Counted from the first letter of the stretch, positions 22,868-33,941 are shown. The stretch is 64,000 nt of DNA from Azolla caroliniana (GCA_043228905.1 JBHGNT010000009.1:15004001-15068000); one strand, 5' to 3'. The notes: generated by a model from the sequence alone, not told the origin. A program made the numbers and translations.

Positions 22868-22882
22868 AAAACGACACAGAAA

Positions 22883-23704
22883 ATGGACGATTCGTTGGGA
22901 GGCATGTTCAAGCTCACCGGCTCCAACTATTTGGTGTGGAAGTCGAAGATGAGGGACATGCTCGTGGTTAAAGATCTTTGGTTGCCGGTTCAGTTTGGGG
23001 ACAAAATCGACGCCACGATATGGGAGGTGATGCACATGAAGACAATGGCTTACATACGGTGCTTCATCGACATGAGTCTATACAACAACTTCAATGAAGA
23101 GAGCAAGGATCATGAGCTTTGGGAGAAGATCGGCATTATGTTTCAAAACAAAAATGCTGTTAATCAGGTTTCGGTATTCCGGAAGCTAGTAAGACTCCGG
23201 TACCAAGATGGCTCCAGCATGGTGAAGCACATGAATGCCTTCCAGGGGCTGATCCACCAGGCAACATCATTGGAAGTACCTCTCGCCGATGAGGTACTAG
23301 CGCTACTCTTGCTCGGTTCCCTCCCGGATAGCTGGGAGACGTTGGTTGTCACTTTGGGCAACGCTGGGCCGGAAGGGAAACGGTTATCCCTAGCAAGAGT
23401 GAAGTCGAGCTTGCTAGATGAGGAGGCGCGTCGGAAAGATAAGGATACAAGCTCCGACTCCAAAGCGCTCCTTACCGAATCGGAACGCGGAAGACATAGA
23501 AACCGTAGTCCCCAAAACCGGGAAAAGTCGGGGACATGGTCAAAGTCAAGGGGGAGGCCTACTTGCTTCTATTGCGGCAAGCTGGGACACTTCTAGAAGA
23601 ACTGTCGGCATTTCCGTAAAGACAAGGAAACCGACGGTACCGATTCGAAGCGGACACCGAACCGGAACGGTAAAGACCGGAGGGGAACGGACCAGAAGGG
23701 AACG
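22883..23704 (+). pseudogene. Copia Gag with a stop in the zinc knuckle
   Basis: ATG at 22883. A Gag of the UBN2/Retrotran_gag_2 type: LTGSNYLVWKSKMRDMLV, YNNFNEESKDHELWEKI, LVRLRYQDGSSMVKHM and LPDSWETLVVTLG. The knuckle reads CFYCGKLGHF*KNC with a TAG at 23594-23596. Basic tail sequence (RNGKDRRGTDQKG) leads in the same frame or after a shift into the protease segment at 23705. About 70-80% like the Gag of the intact element by eye. Confidence 0.9.
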
Positions 23705-24590
23705 ATGGCAATCGTGGCAAGTGAAGAAGAGTTGATGCTCATCACCGAGGAGAGTGAGATAAACCTTGCCGGCGACGAGATGACCTGGGTGGTCGACTCC
23801 GGAGCGTCGTTCCACCTTACCCCGGACCGGAAATGCTTCTCATCCTACTCAGCCGGTGATCACGGCTGTGTCCGGATGGGGAATGAAGGTATATGCCGAA
23901 TTGTCGGCATAGGAGACGTGTGGATGACAACACCAACCGGATGCAAGATGCTGCTGAAGGATGTCCGACACGTTCCGGAGGTTCGTCTGAACCTGATATC
24001 AGCCGGTCGGCTAGATGATGAAGGCTACACAGGTAGGATCCGGAACGGTGTTATGAAGTTCAACAAAGGGAGCGTGATTGTGGCTTGGGCCCGGAAGGTA
24101 AACACTCTGTACTTGATGAAGGCCTGGTTATGTCCGGAAGAAGTGAACGTGGCATCTGACACTGCCGGTGAGTTGTGGCACAAGAGGCTGTGTCACATGA
24201 GCGAGAAGGGGATGAAGAGGCTTGCAGACGACAACCTGATTCCAGTGAAGAACGTGCACTTGGAGAAGTGCACTGATTGTCTGGCCGGTAAGCAAAACTG
24301 GACCTCCTTTCGACGAAGGCCACCGATGAGACGTAATGCACCACTGGAGTTGGTGCATACTGATGTGTGTCAAGTGGACACGAAGTCACATGCAGGATCG
24401 CAGTACTTCGTGACATTCATAGATGACCACAACTGGAAGCTGTGGGCCACACCGTTGAAGACGAAGGACCAGGTGCTATCCGTCTTCAAAGAGCTCCACG
24501 CGAGAGTGGAAAGAGAAACCGGCCGGAAGTTGAAGGCGGTTCGAGCAGATAACGGAGGTGAATACCAGGGGCAGTTCGAGGAGTACTGGG
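23705..24590 (+). pseudogene. Copia protease and integrase N-terminal half
   Basis: One open frame: protease WVVDSGASFHLTP (catalytic DSG intact), integrase HHCC region (LWHKRLCHMSEKGMKRL...CTDCLAGKQ) and first core residues (LVHTDVCQVD, then VRADNGGEYQGQFEEY with the second Asp). It breaks off at about 24586 where foreign sequence begins. The integrase continues at 25929. Confidence 0.9.
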
Positions 24591-24837
24591 TAAAAGCATG
24601 CGAGTAGAAACACTATTATAGCTAATTAGCTACTAAAATGGCCATAGCTAATTAGCTATTTGTTTAGCTAGTCTTTTTTGTGGGAAAATCAAATATTTGA
24701 AAAACTAATTATGAAAAAACTCAAATATTTGAACTTCTGTTTCAGACGTAGAGGAACTTGGGGAATAACACCATCATCTAAGGTCGACTTCAATGTCATC
24801 AATTTCCTGTTTAGCCTAAGTCTGATTTTGAACGCAG

Positions 24838-25370
24838 ATGGAGTACTTAGAGCACGAATGCAGACGTAGCTCCCGCAACGGCAAAAAATCGACATTGCAG
24901 ATTGAGAACTACAACCCAGAACCCGCTCGATCATCGTCTAGGTATGTTTCAGTTACAGAAACCCCAAACATTTGTTTTTTCTTTTTGACTATTGTCTGAA
25001 CTTTGGTGCCGATTCATATTTCCCCAAAATCGAATAGGGCAAAGTCCTTGGAGTCCCATACAAGGATGTCTCGCAAATCGGGGAGTAGCAACAAGTGTGT
25101 TTATATTACTTTTTTTGTGTTTAATCCTGTCTTTAGTGATGATTGGGGTTTCTGATTGAAAATGATTTATTGACAGTTCAAGCACGTTGCATCGCTTGCG
25201 GGTTAGGTGTGGAGGACAAAAGTGCATCTTTGTTGGTTCACCTACAACCATGCAACCATACATACCATCTGCTTTGTTTTCAACATGCCTGTCGAATTGC
25301 TGCATTCTGTTTGGGAGATTGCAGTACAACTCTACCAAATGAGTTGAGAAAACTAACAGGTATACCATAC
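24838..25370 (+). other. Gene-like exons inside the insertion, RING-H2-like
   Basis: Possible model: exon 1 from ATG 24838 to 24941 followed by GTATGT; intron to 25037 (ends ATAG); exon 2 25038-25093 followed by GTGTTT; intron ending TTGACAG at about 25177; exon 3 to about 25359 followed by GTATAC. The frame stays open through both junctions. Exons 1-2 encode a basic Ser/Arg-rich segment (RRSSRNGKKSTLQ). Exon 3 encodes C-x2-C-x17-C-x-H-x2-H-x2-C (CIAC...PCNHTYHLLC), the first six ligands of a RING-H2 finger; the last pair is imperfect (CLGDC). The function is unknown. It could be a captured host gene fragment or the transposon's own gene. Confidence 0.4.
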
Positions 25371-25374
25371 TATA

Positions 25375-25925
25375 GCTAATAAGCTTAGTCTTTTCTAATT
25401 AGCTAAGCCGTAAAAAGTATGGAAACTATTTTGCTGCTATCGTTGTAGCTAATTAGCTACTACCATAATTGATTAAAGCAGCTAATAGCTATCCTATTAG
25501 TTAATTAGCTACTGCCATAGTTTACTACAGTAGTTAATTAGCTAAGTGGCAGCTAGTTAGCTACTAGCTAATTAGCTATCCTACTGGCAGCTAATTAGCT
25601 AATGCCAGCTAGTTAGCTACTAGCTAATTAGCTACTCATAGCTAATTAGCTAGCACCATAGTTGTGTAAAGTAGCTAATTAGCTATCCTACTAGCTAATT
25701 AGCTGCTGGCAGCTAATGAGCTACTAGCTAATTAGCTATCCTAGTAGCTAATTAGCTATGGTACTAGCTAATTAGCTATCCTAGTAGCTAATTAGCTATG
25801 GTACTAGCTAATTAGCTAGTACCATAGTTGTGTAAAAAAGCTAATTAGCTATCCTACTAGCTAATTAGCTACTGGCAACTAATTAGCTATCCTAGTAGCT
25901 AATTAGCTACTGCCATAGTTGTGTA
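25375..25925. repeat. AGCTAATTAGCT palindromic repeat cluster
   Basis: More than a dozen copies of the palindrome AGCTAATTAGCT, irregularly spaced with linkers such as ATCCTACT and GCCATAGTTGTGTAAA. Two further copies lie at the left end (24619-24660). Confidence 0.9.
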
Positions 25926-25928
25926 AAG

Positions 25929-28257
25929 TTGCTCGAAGGGAATCCGGCTCGAATATACCGTGCCGAAGACGTCGGAACTAAACGGGCTGGCCGAGAGGAT
26001 GAACCGGACCATAATGGAGAGGGTCTGGAGTATGCTGGCGCATGCAAATCTACCCAAGAAGTTTTGGGTTGAGGCACTGTCGACGACGACATATGTGATA
26101 AACAGATCACCCTCAGTACCCTTGGACAGAGACACGCCACAGAGAGTATGGACCGGTAAGGAAGTATCCTACCGGCATCTGAAGGTATTCGGGTGTCTTG
26201 CGTATGTGCATGTAGCTAAGGACGGGAGAGGAAAGTTAGATCCAAAGACCCGGCCATGCATATTCCTCGGTTACGGCGACGATGAGTTCGGCTACTGAGT
26301 GTGGGACTTGGTCGACAAGAAGGTATTCCGGAGTCGAGATATTATCTTCATGGAGGACAAGACGCTCGCCGACTGGGAGTCGAAGAAGAAGATAATGAAC
26401 TCCGAGTCGACCGGTAAGGATCGATTCTACAATGAGCAGACCCAACTGGCAAGAGACCGGTTAGCACTCAAGGAACCAGCCGGTTATGGTGAGGATACCG
26501 AACCGACAGAAGAAGAAGTAGAGGAAACTGAAACCGGAACCGGCCAAGACCCCGAATAGGATTCGGATGAAGAGCAAATGGAGGAGCCGGTTACTGAAGC
26601 CCAAAGACGGAGATATCCTCTCAGAGAGAGAAGGGCCCCCTGGAGATTTCTGGATGTAGAGCATGTGCTGCTAACCGATGAGGGGGAGCCATAAAGCTTC
26701 GTAGAGGCGAAGGATGACACCCACAACCGCAAATGGTTAAGTGCCATGCAGGATGAGATGGATTCCCTGCATGAGAACCATACGCACGAATTGGTGGAGT
26801 TGCCGAAAGGAAAGCGGGCACTCCGAAATAAGTAGGTGTACAAGTTGATACTGGGAGATGCCGGCAACACCCCGAGATACAAAGCCAGGATCGTGGTGAA
26901 GGGGTTCCAGCAGAAGAAGGGCGTGGACTTCGACGAGATATTTGCCCCGGTAGTAAAGATGACCTCCATCCGGACAGTGCTGAGTATAGTGGCAAGCATG
27001 GACCTCGAGGTAGAGCAGCTGGACGTGAAGATGGCATTCATTCACGGCGACCTCGAAGAGGAGATCTAAATGCAGCAACCGGAAGGATTCATGGAGAAAG
27101 GGAAGGAGCACCTAGTATGCCGGTTGAAGAAGAGCCTGTACGGACTGAAGCAAGCTCCCCGACAATGGTACCAGAAGTTCGACTCCTTCATGACCGATCA
27201 AGGGTACCACAAGACGCAGGCCGATCACTGCGTGTTTGTGAAGAAGTTCGAAGGAGATGACTTCCTGATACTCCTTCTGTACGTGGATGACATGTTGATC
27301 GTCGGATGGGACCAAGCCAAAATACGGATGCTGAAGAAGGCTCTCAACCGGACCTTCTCAATGAAAGACTTGGGTCCGGCAAGACAGATGCTGGGGATGC
27401 ATATCATCCGGAACCGGCCAACGAAGCAACTGTGGCTGTCACAGGAGAAGTACGTGACAAAGGTGCTTCAGCGGTTCAACATGTCAGATGCGAAACCGGT
27501 CGGATCAACACTTCCGGCAAGCTGCAGGTTTTCCGGCAAGCAAAGCCCAAAGACGAGAGCAGAGAAGGCGGATATGATGAAGGTTCCATATGCCTCTTCC
27601 GTCGGGAGCTTAATGTACGCAATGGTGTGTACCCGACCAGATATAGGATACGTAGTCGGAGTGGTGAGCCGGTTTATGAGCAATCCCGGCAAGGAGCACT
27701 GGAATGCAGTCAAATGGATACTCCGGTACTTGAAGGGCACTTCGAACATGTGTCTCTGATTCGGCTTTGGAAAACCTCAACTTGACAATTTTACCGATTC
27801 GGACATGTCGGCTGATGTGGATACCAGCCGGTCTACATCCGGGTATGTTATGACATATGTAGGGGGAGCTGTTTCGTGGTAGTCGAGGCTGCAGAAGACA
27901 GTTGCGTTGTCAACCACGGAGGCGGAGTACATGGCGGCTGTGGAAGCCGGCAAGGAAATATTATGGATGAAGGACTTCATCGGAGAGCTCGGTATCCGGC
28001 AAGATGAATACCGGCTCTATTGCGACAGTCAAAGTGCCATCCACCTTGCTAAGAATGCAGCCTACCATTCCCGGACGAAGCATATCCAGCGAAGGTATCA
28101 TTAGATCCGGGAAAGAGTATATGACCATGAGTTTGCACTAATGACAATCGACACGGCCGAGAACGGGTTAGATATGCTGACCAAAGTACTGACACTTGAC
28201 AAGCTGGATGCATGTCAGAAGCGGGTCGGACTAGTAAGACATCCCATGCCGGAGTGA
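25929..28257 (+). pseudogene. Copia integrase end, RT and RNase H with stops
   Basis: Continues the interrupted integrase: LNGLAERMNRTIMERV (Glu of DDE), FGCLAYVHVAKDGRGKL. Then linker, RYPLRERRAPWRF, IVVKGFQQKKGVDFDEIFAPVV, SLYGLKQAPRQWYQKF, LLLYVDDMLIVG (RT) and RNase H (STTEAEYMAAVEAG, LYCDSQSAIHLAKNAAYHSR), ending HPMPE at 28257. In-frame stops occur for example at 26296, 26557, 26692, 26835 and 27067, with further breaks near 27757, 27880 and 28102. Confidence 0.9.
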
Positions 28258-28621
28258 AGGGGGAGTTTGTTAGGAAACAGGTCCCTCCGGATGGTGAAGA
28301 CCCGGTGAGAACCGGATGAAGAGTACCCGACTACGGAGAGCTGGATGGTACAGACCCGGTGAGAACCGGATGAAGCATACCCGGCTATAGAGAGCCGGAT
28401 GGTGTAGACCCGGTGAGAACCGGATGTAGAGTACCCGGCTACAGAGAACCGGATGGTGCAGACCCGGTGAGAACCGGATGAAGAGTACCTGGCTACGGAG
28501 AGTCGGATGGTGCAGACCCGGTGAGAACCGGATGAAGAGTACCCGTCTACGGAGAGCCGGATGGTGCAGACCCGGTGAGAACCGGATGAAGAGTACCCGG
28601 CTACGAAGAGCTGGATGGTGC

Positions 28622-29224
28622 TGTTGAGATTACGGTCCCTTCGGATGGGATGGTCGGATGTCGGAGATGAATGCCGACGAGCCCGGTTTCGGTTTCGGAT
28701 CCGGATGACGAAGACCCCGGCTTCGGTGCCGGATGACGAATGTACCCGGAGAGCGATCCGGATGCAGGGACATATCCGTGAATATGTTCGCTATGGGCCC
28801 CTGAGGCTATAGTTGTAAATAGCCCAAAGTCATATAAGTATAAATATGACTTAGGGCAAACTGTTTTGTTGTTGCTTCTCATTTTTCTGTTTTTCCACTT
28901 TAGAGGAGTGAAGAGAGAGCAGCCGCGAGAAAGGATAGAGCGCGAGAGAGGAAGAGGTAGACGCCTCTGTGTATTTCCGCCGCCTGTGGCGAGGACAGCG
29001 AGCTCAAGGTCGTCGCCTTGCAGCTCGCCATTGTATACTTCTCTGTATAGTGTTGGTTTGGAGTCTTGTACTCCCGTGGTTTTTCCCGTCTAGGGTTTTC
29101 CACGTTAATCCCTGTGTACTCGCGTTTTGTTTCTCCGTGTGGTTCCTATTTTCTGCTCCATCGATTCGCGCTTACTCGGTTGTGGCCGAGTGAAGAAGGT
29201 GAATAGAAGGGTCTATTCCTTACA
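28622..29224 (+). repeat. 5' LTR of intact copia B
   Basis: TGTTGAGATTACGG...TATTCCTTACA. It lacks the long 54-bp array but keeps GGATGACGAAGACC/GGTGCCGGATGACG half-units of similar composition. Hairpins GGAGT-CTTGT-ACTCC and ACTCGG-TTGTGG-CCGAGT lie near the end. Confidence 0.97.
28839..28846 (+). promoter_or_regulatory. TATA box of the copia B LTR
   Basis: TATAAATA, within AAGTATAAATATGACTTAGG, conserved at the same place in the copia A LTRs. The copy in the 3' LTR is 33556-33563. Confidence 0.75.
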
Positions 29225-29227
29225 AAC

Positions 29228-29239
29228 TGGTATCAGAGC
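29228..29239 (+). other. Primer binding site of copia B
   Basis: TGGTATCAGAGC, three bases after the 5' LTR. Complementary to initiator tRNA-Met. Confidence 0.92.
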
Positions 29240-29254
29240 GAACTGCTGCAGAAA

Positions 29255-32200
29255 ATGGAAGGCGGCGGCAGCGGGCAGCCGGGGATGATGGTGCTGAATG
29301 CACAGAATTACGCCGACTGGAAGATCAAGATGGAGGATCTTCTGATTGTTCGGGACCTGTACGAACCGATTGACAGGTCGGAAATACCGAAGGGGGTACT
29401 TGAGTCGGAATGGAGGCTTCTGAACCGGAAAGCCGTTGCAACCATTCGGCAATACGTAGACGTGAGCGTTCTACAACATGTGGCGAACGACACCAACGCA
29501 TATGAGATGTGGCGGAAGCTGTCGGGCCTCTACGAGAGGAAGAATGCGCTGAACCGGACCTCCCTGATGAGGAAGATTGTGAATCTCAAGTACCGGGATG
29601 GCGAGAGTATGGTGGAACACGTAAGCACGTTCATGGGATTCGTGAATCAGCTTGTGGCGATCAAGTTCCCGTTGGAGGATGCAATGCAAGCCATTATCCT
29701 GATGTGTACATTGCCGGAAAGCTGGGAGAACTTGGTGGTAACTCTCAGCACCTCCTGCACCGAAGATAACTTGTCCTTACAAACGGTAAAGACAAGTATT
29801 TTGAATGAAGAAGCGCGTCGGAGAGATAAGGAACCGGCCTCCGACCCGAAGATGTTGTTAACCGAATCGGATCGGGGAAGACAATGGAACCGGAGTCCGC
29901 AAAGACGGGAGAAGTCGGGGACCCGGTCGCAGTCAAGAGGAAGGCCCACATGCTTCCACTGTGGGAAGCCGGGGCACTTCCGAAAGAATTGTCGGCATTA
30001 CCGAAAAGACAACGGAGCCGACGACACCGATTCGAAGAAGTCACCGGAGAGAAACGGTGCATACCGGGGAGCCACGGACCGGAGAGGTTCGGATCGGCGA
30101 GGACAGGACCGGAAAGGAACGACGGCACTCGCGGCAAGTGAAGAGGAGATCATGCTCATCACCGAAGAAGGTGAACTAAACATTGCCGGCGATGAGACGA
30201 CTTGGGTGGTCGATTCCGGAGCATCGTTCCACCTGACCCCGGAGAGAAGATACTTCTCATCCTACACAGCCGGCGAGCATGGCTGTGTTCGGATGGGAAA
30301 CGAAGGTACGTGCCGGATTGCCGGCATAGGAGACGTGTGGTTGACAACCCCGACCGGATGCAAAATGCTGCTGAAGAATGTCCGACACGTTCCGGAGGTC
30401 CGACTGAACCTGATTTCGGCCGGGAGGCTAGATGATGAAGGCTACACGGGTAGCATCCGGAATGGTGTCATGAAGTTCAGCAAGGGGAGCTTGATAGTGG
30501 CTCGGGCCCGGAAGGTCAACACACTGTACCTGATGAATGCCTGGTTATGTCCGGAAGAGCTGAATGTGGCAGCCGACACTGCCGGTGAGCTGTGGCACAA
30601 AAGACTGTGCCACATGAGTGAGAAGGGGATGAAGAGGCTTGCAGAAGACAACCTTATTCCAGTGAAGCACGTGCACCTGGAGAAGTGCACCGATTGCCTG
30701 GCCGGTAAGCAGAACCGAGCCTCCTTCCACTCAAGGCCACCGACGAGACGTAGTGTACCATTGGAGTTGGTACACACTGATGTGTGTCAAGTAGAAACGA
30801 AGTCACATGGCGGAGCCCAGTACTTCGTGACATTCATTGATGACCACAGCCGGAAGCTGTGGACGGCACCGATGAAGACAAAGGACCAAGTGTTGTCCGT
30901 CTTCAAAGAACTCCACGCGAGAGTGGAAAGAGAATCCGGCAAGAAGCTGAAAGCGATACGAGCGGATAACGGAGGGGAATACCGGGGACAGTTCCAGGAG
31001 TACTGTCGCTCGAAGGGAATCCGGCTCGAGTTTACTGTGCCGAAGACGCCGGAACTGAACGGGCTGGCCGAGAGGATGAACCGGACCATAATGGAGAGGG
31101 TCCGGAGTATGCTGGCGCATGCGGATTTACCCAAGGGTTTTTGGGCTGAGGCGATGTCGACGGCGACATACGTGATAAACAGATCACCCTCAGTACCTTT
31201 GGACGGAGACACGCCGCAGAGAGTGTGGACCGGTAGGGAAGTATCCTACCGGCATCTGAAGGTGTTCGGGTGTCTCGCATACGTGCATGTGGCAAAGGAC
31301 CGGAGAGGAAAGCTAGATCCAAAGACCCGGCCATGCATATTCCTCGGATACGGCGACGACGAGTTCGGCTACCGAGTATGGGACCCGGTCGACAAGAAGA
31401 TATTCAGGAGTCGAGACATCATCTTCATGGAGGACAAGACACTCACCGACTGGGAGTCGGAGAAGAAGATGAAGAGCTCCAAGTCGACCGGTGAGGATAA
31501 ACTCTACGAGGAGCAGTCCCGACCGGCAAGGGACCGGTTAGCACTCGAGGATCCGGCCGAAGACGGTGAAGAAACCGAACCGGCCGAAGAAGACGAAAAT
31601 GATACCGGAACCGGCCCCGATCCCGAAATGGATTCGGATGAAGAAGAATCGGAAGAACCGGTTACCGAAGCTCCGGAACGGAGATATCCTCTAAGAGAGA
31701 GAAGGGCCCCCCGGAGATTTCCGGAACCAGAGCACGTGCTGCTAACCGACGAGGGGGAGCCGGAGAGCTTTGAAGAAGCAAAGCATGACACCCAGAGCCG
31801 CAGGTGGTTGAGTGCCATGCAGGACGAGATGGATTCCCTGCATGAGAACCACACATATGAACTTGTGGAGTTGCCGAAAGGAAAGCGGGCACTTCGAAAC
31901 AAGTGGGTGTTCAAGCTGAAACCGGGAGATGCCGGAAACCCCCCGAGATACAAAGCCAGGATCGTGGTGAAGGGGTTTCAGCAGAAGAAGGGCGTCGTCT
32001 TCGACGAGATATTTGCCCCGGTAGTGAAGATGACCTCCATCCGGACGGTGCTGAGCATAGCGGCAAGCATGGACCTCGAGGTAGAACAGATGGACGTGAA
32101 GACGGCATTCCTTCACGGTGACCTCGAAGAAGAGATCTACATGCAGCAATCGGAAGGATTCGAGAAGAAAGGGAAGGAGCACCTGGTATGCCGGTTGAAG

Positions 32201-33328
32201 AAGAGCCTTTACGGACTGAAGCAGGCTCCCCGGCAATGGTACCGGAAGTTCGACTCCTTCATGACCGACGAAGGGTACCTCAAAACGCAGTCCGACCACT
32301 GCGTGTTTGTGAAGAAGTTCAAAGGCGGAGACTCTCTAATACTCCTCCTGTACGTGGACGACATGTTGATCGTCGGACGGGACCAGGTCAAGATACGGAT
32401 GCTGAAGAAGGCTCTTCACCGAACCTTCTCAATGAAGGACTTGGGTCCGGCGAGGCAAATACTAGGGATGCACATCATCCGGGACCGGAAGAAGAAGCAG
32501 TTGTGGCTGTCACAGGAGAAGTACGTGACGAAGATGCTTCACCGGTTCAACATGTCGGAAGCAAGACCGGTCGGATCGACCCTCCCGACAAACTGCAAGC
32601 TGTCCAGCAAGCAAAGTCCCAAGACAAAGGCTGAAAAGGAGGATATGATGAGAGTGCCGTATGCCTCAGCCGTCGGGAGCTTGATGTACGCCATGGTGTG
32701 TACGAGACCGGACATCGGATATGCAGTCGGAGTGGTGAGCCGGTACATGAGCAATCCCGGCAAAGAGCATTGGAACGCGGCCAAGTGGATACTCCGATAC
32801 CTGAAGGGCACGGCAAACGTGTGCCTCCGATTCGGCTCCGGTAAGCCCGAACTCGACGGCTTTACCGATTCGGATATGTCGGCTGGTGCAGATACCAGCC
32901 GGTCCACATCAGGGTATGTGATGACGTATGCAGGGGGAGCTGTTTCGTGGCAGTCGAGGCTGCAGAAGACGGTTGCGTTGTCAACCACGGAGGCGGAGTA
33001 CATGGCAGCTGTTGAAGCCGGCAAGGAAATAATATGGATGAAGGACTTCATTAGAGAGCTCGGTATCCGACAGGAGGAGTACCGACTCTACTGCGACAGT
33101 CAGAGTGCAATCCACCTTGCGAAGAACGCGGCCTATCACTCCCGGACGAAGCACATCCAGCGAAGATATCACTGGATCCGGGAAAGGATAGAAGACAAGG
33201 AGTTCGTGCTGACAAAGATCCACACGGACGAGAACGGGTCGGATATGCTGACCAAGGTCCTCACACCCGACAAGCTGGAAGCATGCCGGAAGAGGATCGG
33301 ATTGGAGAGACATCCCATGCCGAAGTGA
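29255..33328 (+). CDS. Copia gag-pol polyprotein, intact
   Basis: One 1357-aa frame starting at ATG 29255, 16 bases after the primer site; normal length for copia. Gag lies at residues ~1-250 with zinc knuckle CFHCGKPGHFRKNC at 233-246. Protease has WVVDSGAS with catalytic D320. Integrase has the HHCC zinc region from about H448, and the catalytic triad D509, D571, E606 (35-residue spacing). An acidic linker precedes YPLRERRAPRRF. RT has LLLYVDDMLIVG with D1035/D1036. RNase H has D1205 (FTDSDMS), E1246 (STTEAEY) and D1281 (YCDSQ). All catalytic residues checked are present, unlike the other pol copies here. Gag and Pol share one frame without a shift, so their ratio must be set by another means such as splicing or processing. 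Confidence 0.97.
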   Translation: MEGGGSGQPGMMVLNAQNYADWKIKMEDLLIVRDLYEPIDRSEIPKGVLESEWRLLNRKAVATIRQYVDVSVLQHVANDTNAYEMWRKLSGLYERKNALNRTSLMRKIVNLKYRDGESMVEHVSTFMGFVNQLVAIKFPLEDAMQAIILMCTLPESWENLVVTLSTSCTEDNLSLQTVKTSILNEEARRRDKEPASDPKMLLTESDRGRQWNRSPQRREKSGTRSQSRGRPTCFHCGKPGHFRKNCRHYRKDNGADDTDSKKSPERNGAYRGATDRRGSDRRGQDRKGTTALAASEEEIMLITEEGELNIAGDETTWVVDSGASFHLTPERRYFSSYTAGEHGCVRMGNEGTCRIAGIGDVWLTTPTGCKMLLKNVRHVPEVRLNLISAGRLDDEGYTGSIRNGVMKFSKGSLIVARARKVNTLYLMNAWLCPEELNVAADTAGELWHKRLCHMSEKGMKRLAEDNLIPVKHVHLEKCTDCLAGKQNRASFHSRPPTRRSVPLELVHTDVCQVETKSHGGAQYFVTFIDDHSRKLWTAPMKTKDQVLSVFKELHARVERESGKKLKAIRADNGGEYRGQFQEYCRSKGIRLEFTVPKTPELNGLAERMNRTIMERVRSMLAHADLPKGFWAEAMSTATYVINRSPSVPLDGDTPQRVWTGREVSYRHLKVFGCLAYVHVAKDRRGKLDPKTRPCIFLGYGDDEFGYRVWDPVDKKIFRSRDIIFMEDKTLTDWESEKKMKSSKSTGEDKLYEEQSRPARDRLALEDPAEDGEETEPAEEDENDTGTGPDPEMDSDEEESEEPVTEAPERRYPLRERRAPRRFPEPEHVLLTDEGEPESFEEAKHDTQSRRWLSAMQDEMDSLHENHTYELVELPKGKRALRNKWVFKLKPGDAGNPPRYKARIVVKGFQQKKGVVFDEIFAPVVKMTSIRTVLSIAASMDLEVEQMDVKTAFLHGDLEEEIYMQQSEGFEKKGKEHLVCRLKKSLYGLKQAPRQWYRKFDSFMTDEGYLKTQSDHCVFVKKFKGGDSLILLLYVDDMLIVGRDQVKIRMLKKALHRTFSMKDLGPARQILGMHIIRDRKKKQLWLSQEKYVTKMLHRFNMSEARPVGSTLPTNCKLSSKQSPKTKAEKEDMMRVPYASAVGSLMYAMVCTRPDIGYAVGVVSRYMSNPGKEHWNAAKWILRYLKGTANVCLRFGSGKPELDGFTDSDMSAGADTSRSTSGYVMTYAGGAVSWQSRLQKTVALSTTEAEYMAAVEAGKEIIWMKDFIRELGIRQEEYRLYCDSQSAIHLAKNAAYHSRTKHIQRRYHWIRERIEDKEFVLTKIHTDENGSDMLTKVLTPDKLEACRKRIGLERHPMPK

Positions 33329-33338
33329 AGGGGGAGTT
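33329..33338 (+). other. Polypurine tract of copia B
   Basis: AGGGGGAGTT between the pol stop codon and the 3' LTR; primer for plus-strand DNA. Part of the same GAAGGGGGAGTT seen in copia A. Confidence 0.9.
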
Positions 33339-33941
33339 TGTTGAGATTACGGTCCCTTCGGATGGGATGGTCGGATGTCGGAGATGAATGCCGACGAGCC
33401 CGGTTTCGGTTTCGGATCCGGATGACGAAGACCCTGACTTCGGTGCCGGATGACGAATGTACCCGGAGAGCGATCCGGATGCAGGGACATATCCGTGAAT
33501 ATGTTCGCTATGGGCCCCTGAGGCTATAGTTGTAAATAGCCCAAAGTCATATAAGTATAAATATGACTTAGGGCAAACTGTTTTGTTGTTGCTTCTCATT
33601 TTTCTGTTTTTCCACTTTAGAGGAGTGAAGAGAGAGCAGCCGCGAGAAAGGATAGAGCGCGAGAGAGGAAGAGGTAGACGCCTCTGTGTATTTCCGCCGC
33701 CTGTGGCGAGGACAGCGAGCTCAAGGTCGTCGCCTTGCAGCTCGCCATTGTATACTTCTCTGTATAGTGTTGGTTTGGAGTCTTGTACTCCCGTGGTTTT
33801 TCCCGTCTAGGGTTTTCCACGTTAATCCCTGTGTACTCGCGTTTTGTTTCTCCGTGTGGTTCCTATTTTCTGCTCCATCGATTCGCGCTTACTCGGTTGT
33901 GGCCGAGTGAAGAAGGTGAATAGAAGGGTCTATTCCTTACA
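33339..33941 (+). repeat. 3' LTR of intact copia B
   Basis: 603 bp, same length as the 5' LTR and nearly identical to it. Followed by target duplication GGTGC. Confidence 0.97.

Larger units (their letters stand above)
24587..25928. mobile_element. Non-LTR insertion with AGCTAATTAGCTA repeats and gene-like exons
   Basis: About 1.34 kb inserted into the copia integrase, between GAGGAGTACTG and TTGCTCGAAGGG, which are adjacent in the intact element. Both ends carry TAGCTAATTAGCTACTA in opposite orientation close to the terminus, suggesting imperfect inverted repeats and hence a small non-autonomous DNA transposon. No clear target duplication is seen. The centre (24838-25370) looks like a short spliced gene (separate entry), and 25375-25925 is packed with AGCTAATTAGCT palindromes. 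Confidence 0.6.
28622..33941 (+). mobile_element. Intact young Ty1/copia element, family B
   Basis: 5320 bp, with every hallmark: LTRs of 603 bp each (28622-29224 and 33339-33941), GGTGC target duplication (28617-28621 and 33942-33946), Met-tRNA primer site at 29228, one uninterrupted gag-pol frame and a purine tract directly before the 3' LTR. I see only 2 differences between the LTRs, clustered at 28711-28716 versus 33428-33433. It looks recently active. It sits in the 3' LTR of copia A. Confidence 0.97.

Noticed and set aside
25375-25925. CRISPR-like or satellite array from the AGCTAATTAGCT repeats
   Set aside because: Repeats are short palindromes at irregular spacing in a plant transposon context; there is no constant repeat-spacer structure and no period.
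28866-29193. Short frames repeated identically in both copia B LTRs (28866 and 33583)
   Set aside because: They lie in the LTR leader region and are duplicated only because the LTRs are; hairpins, not codons, appear conserved.
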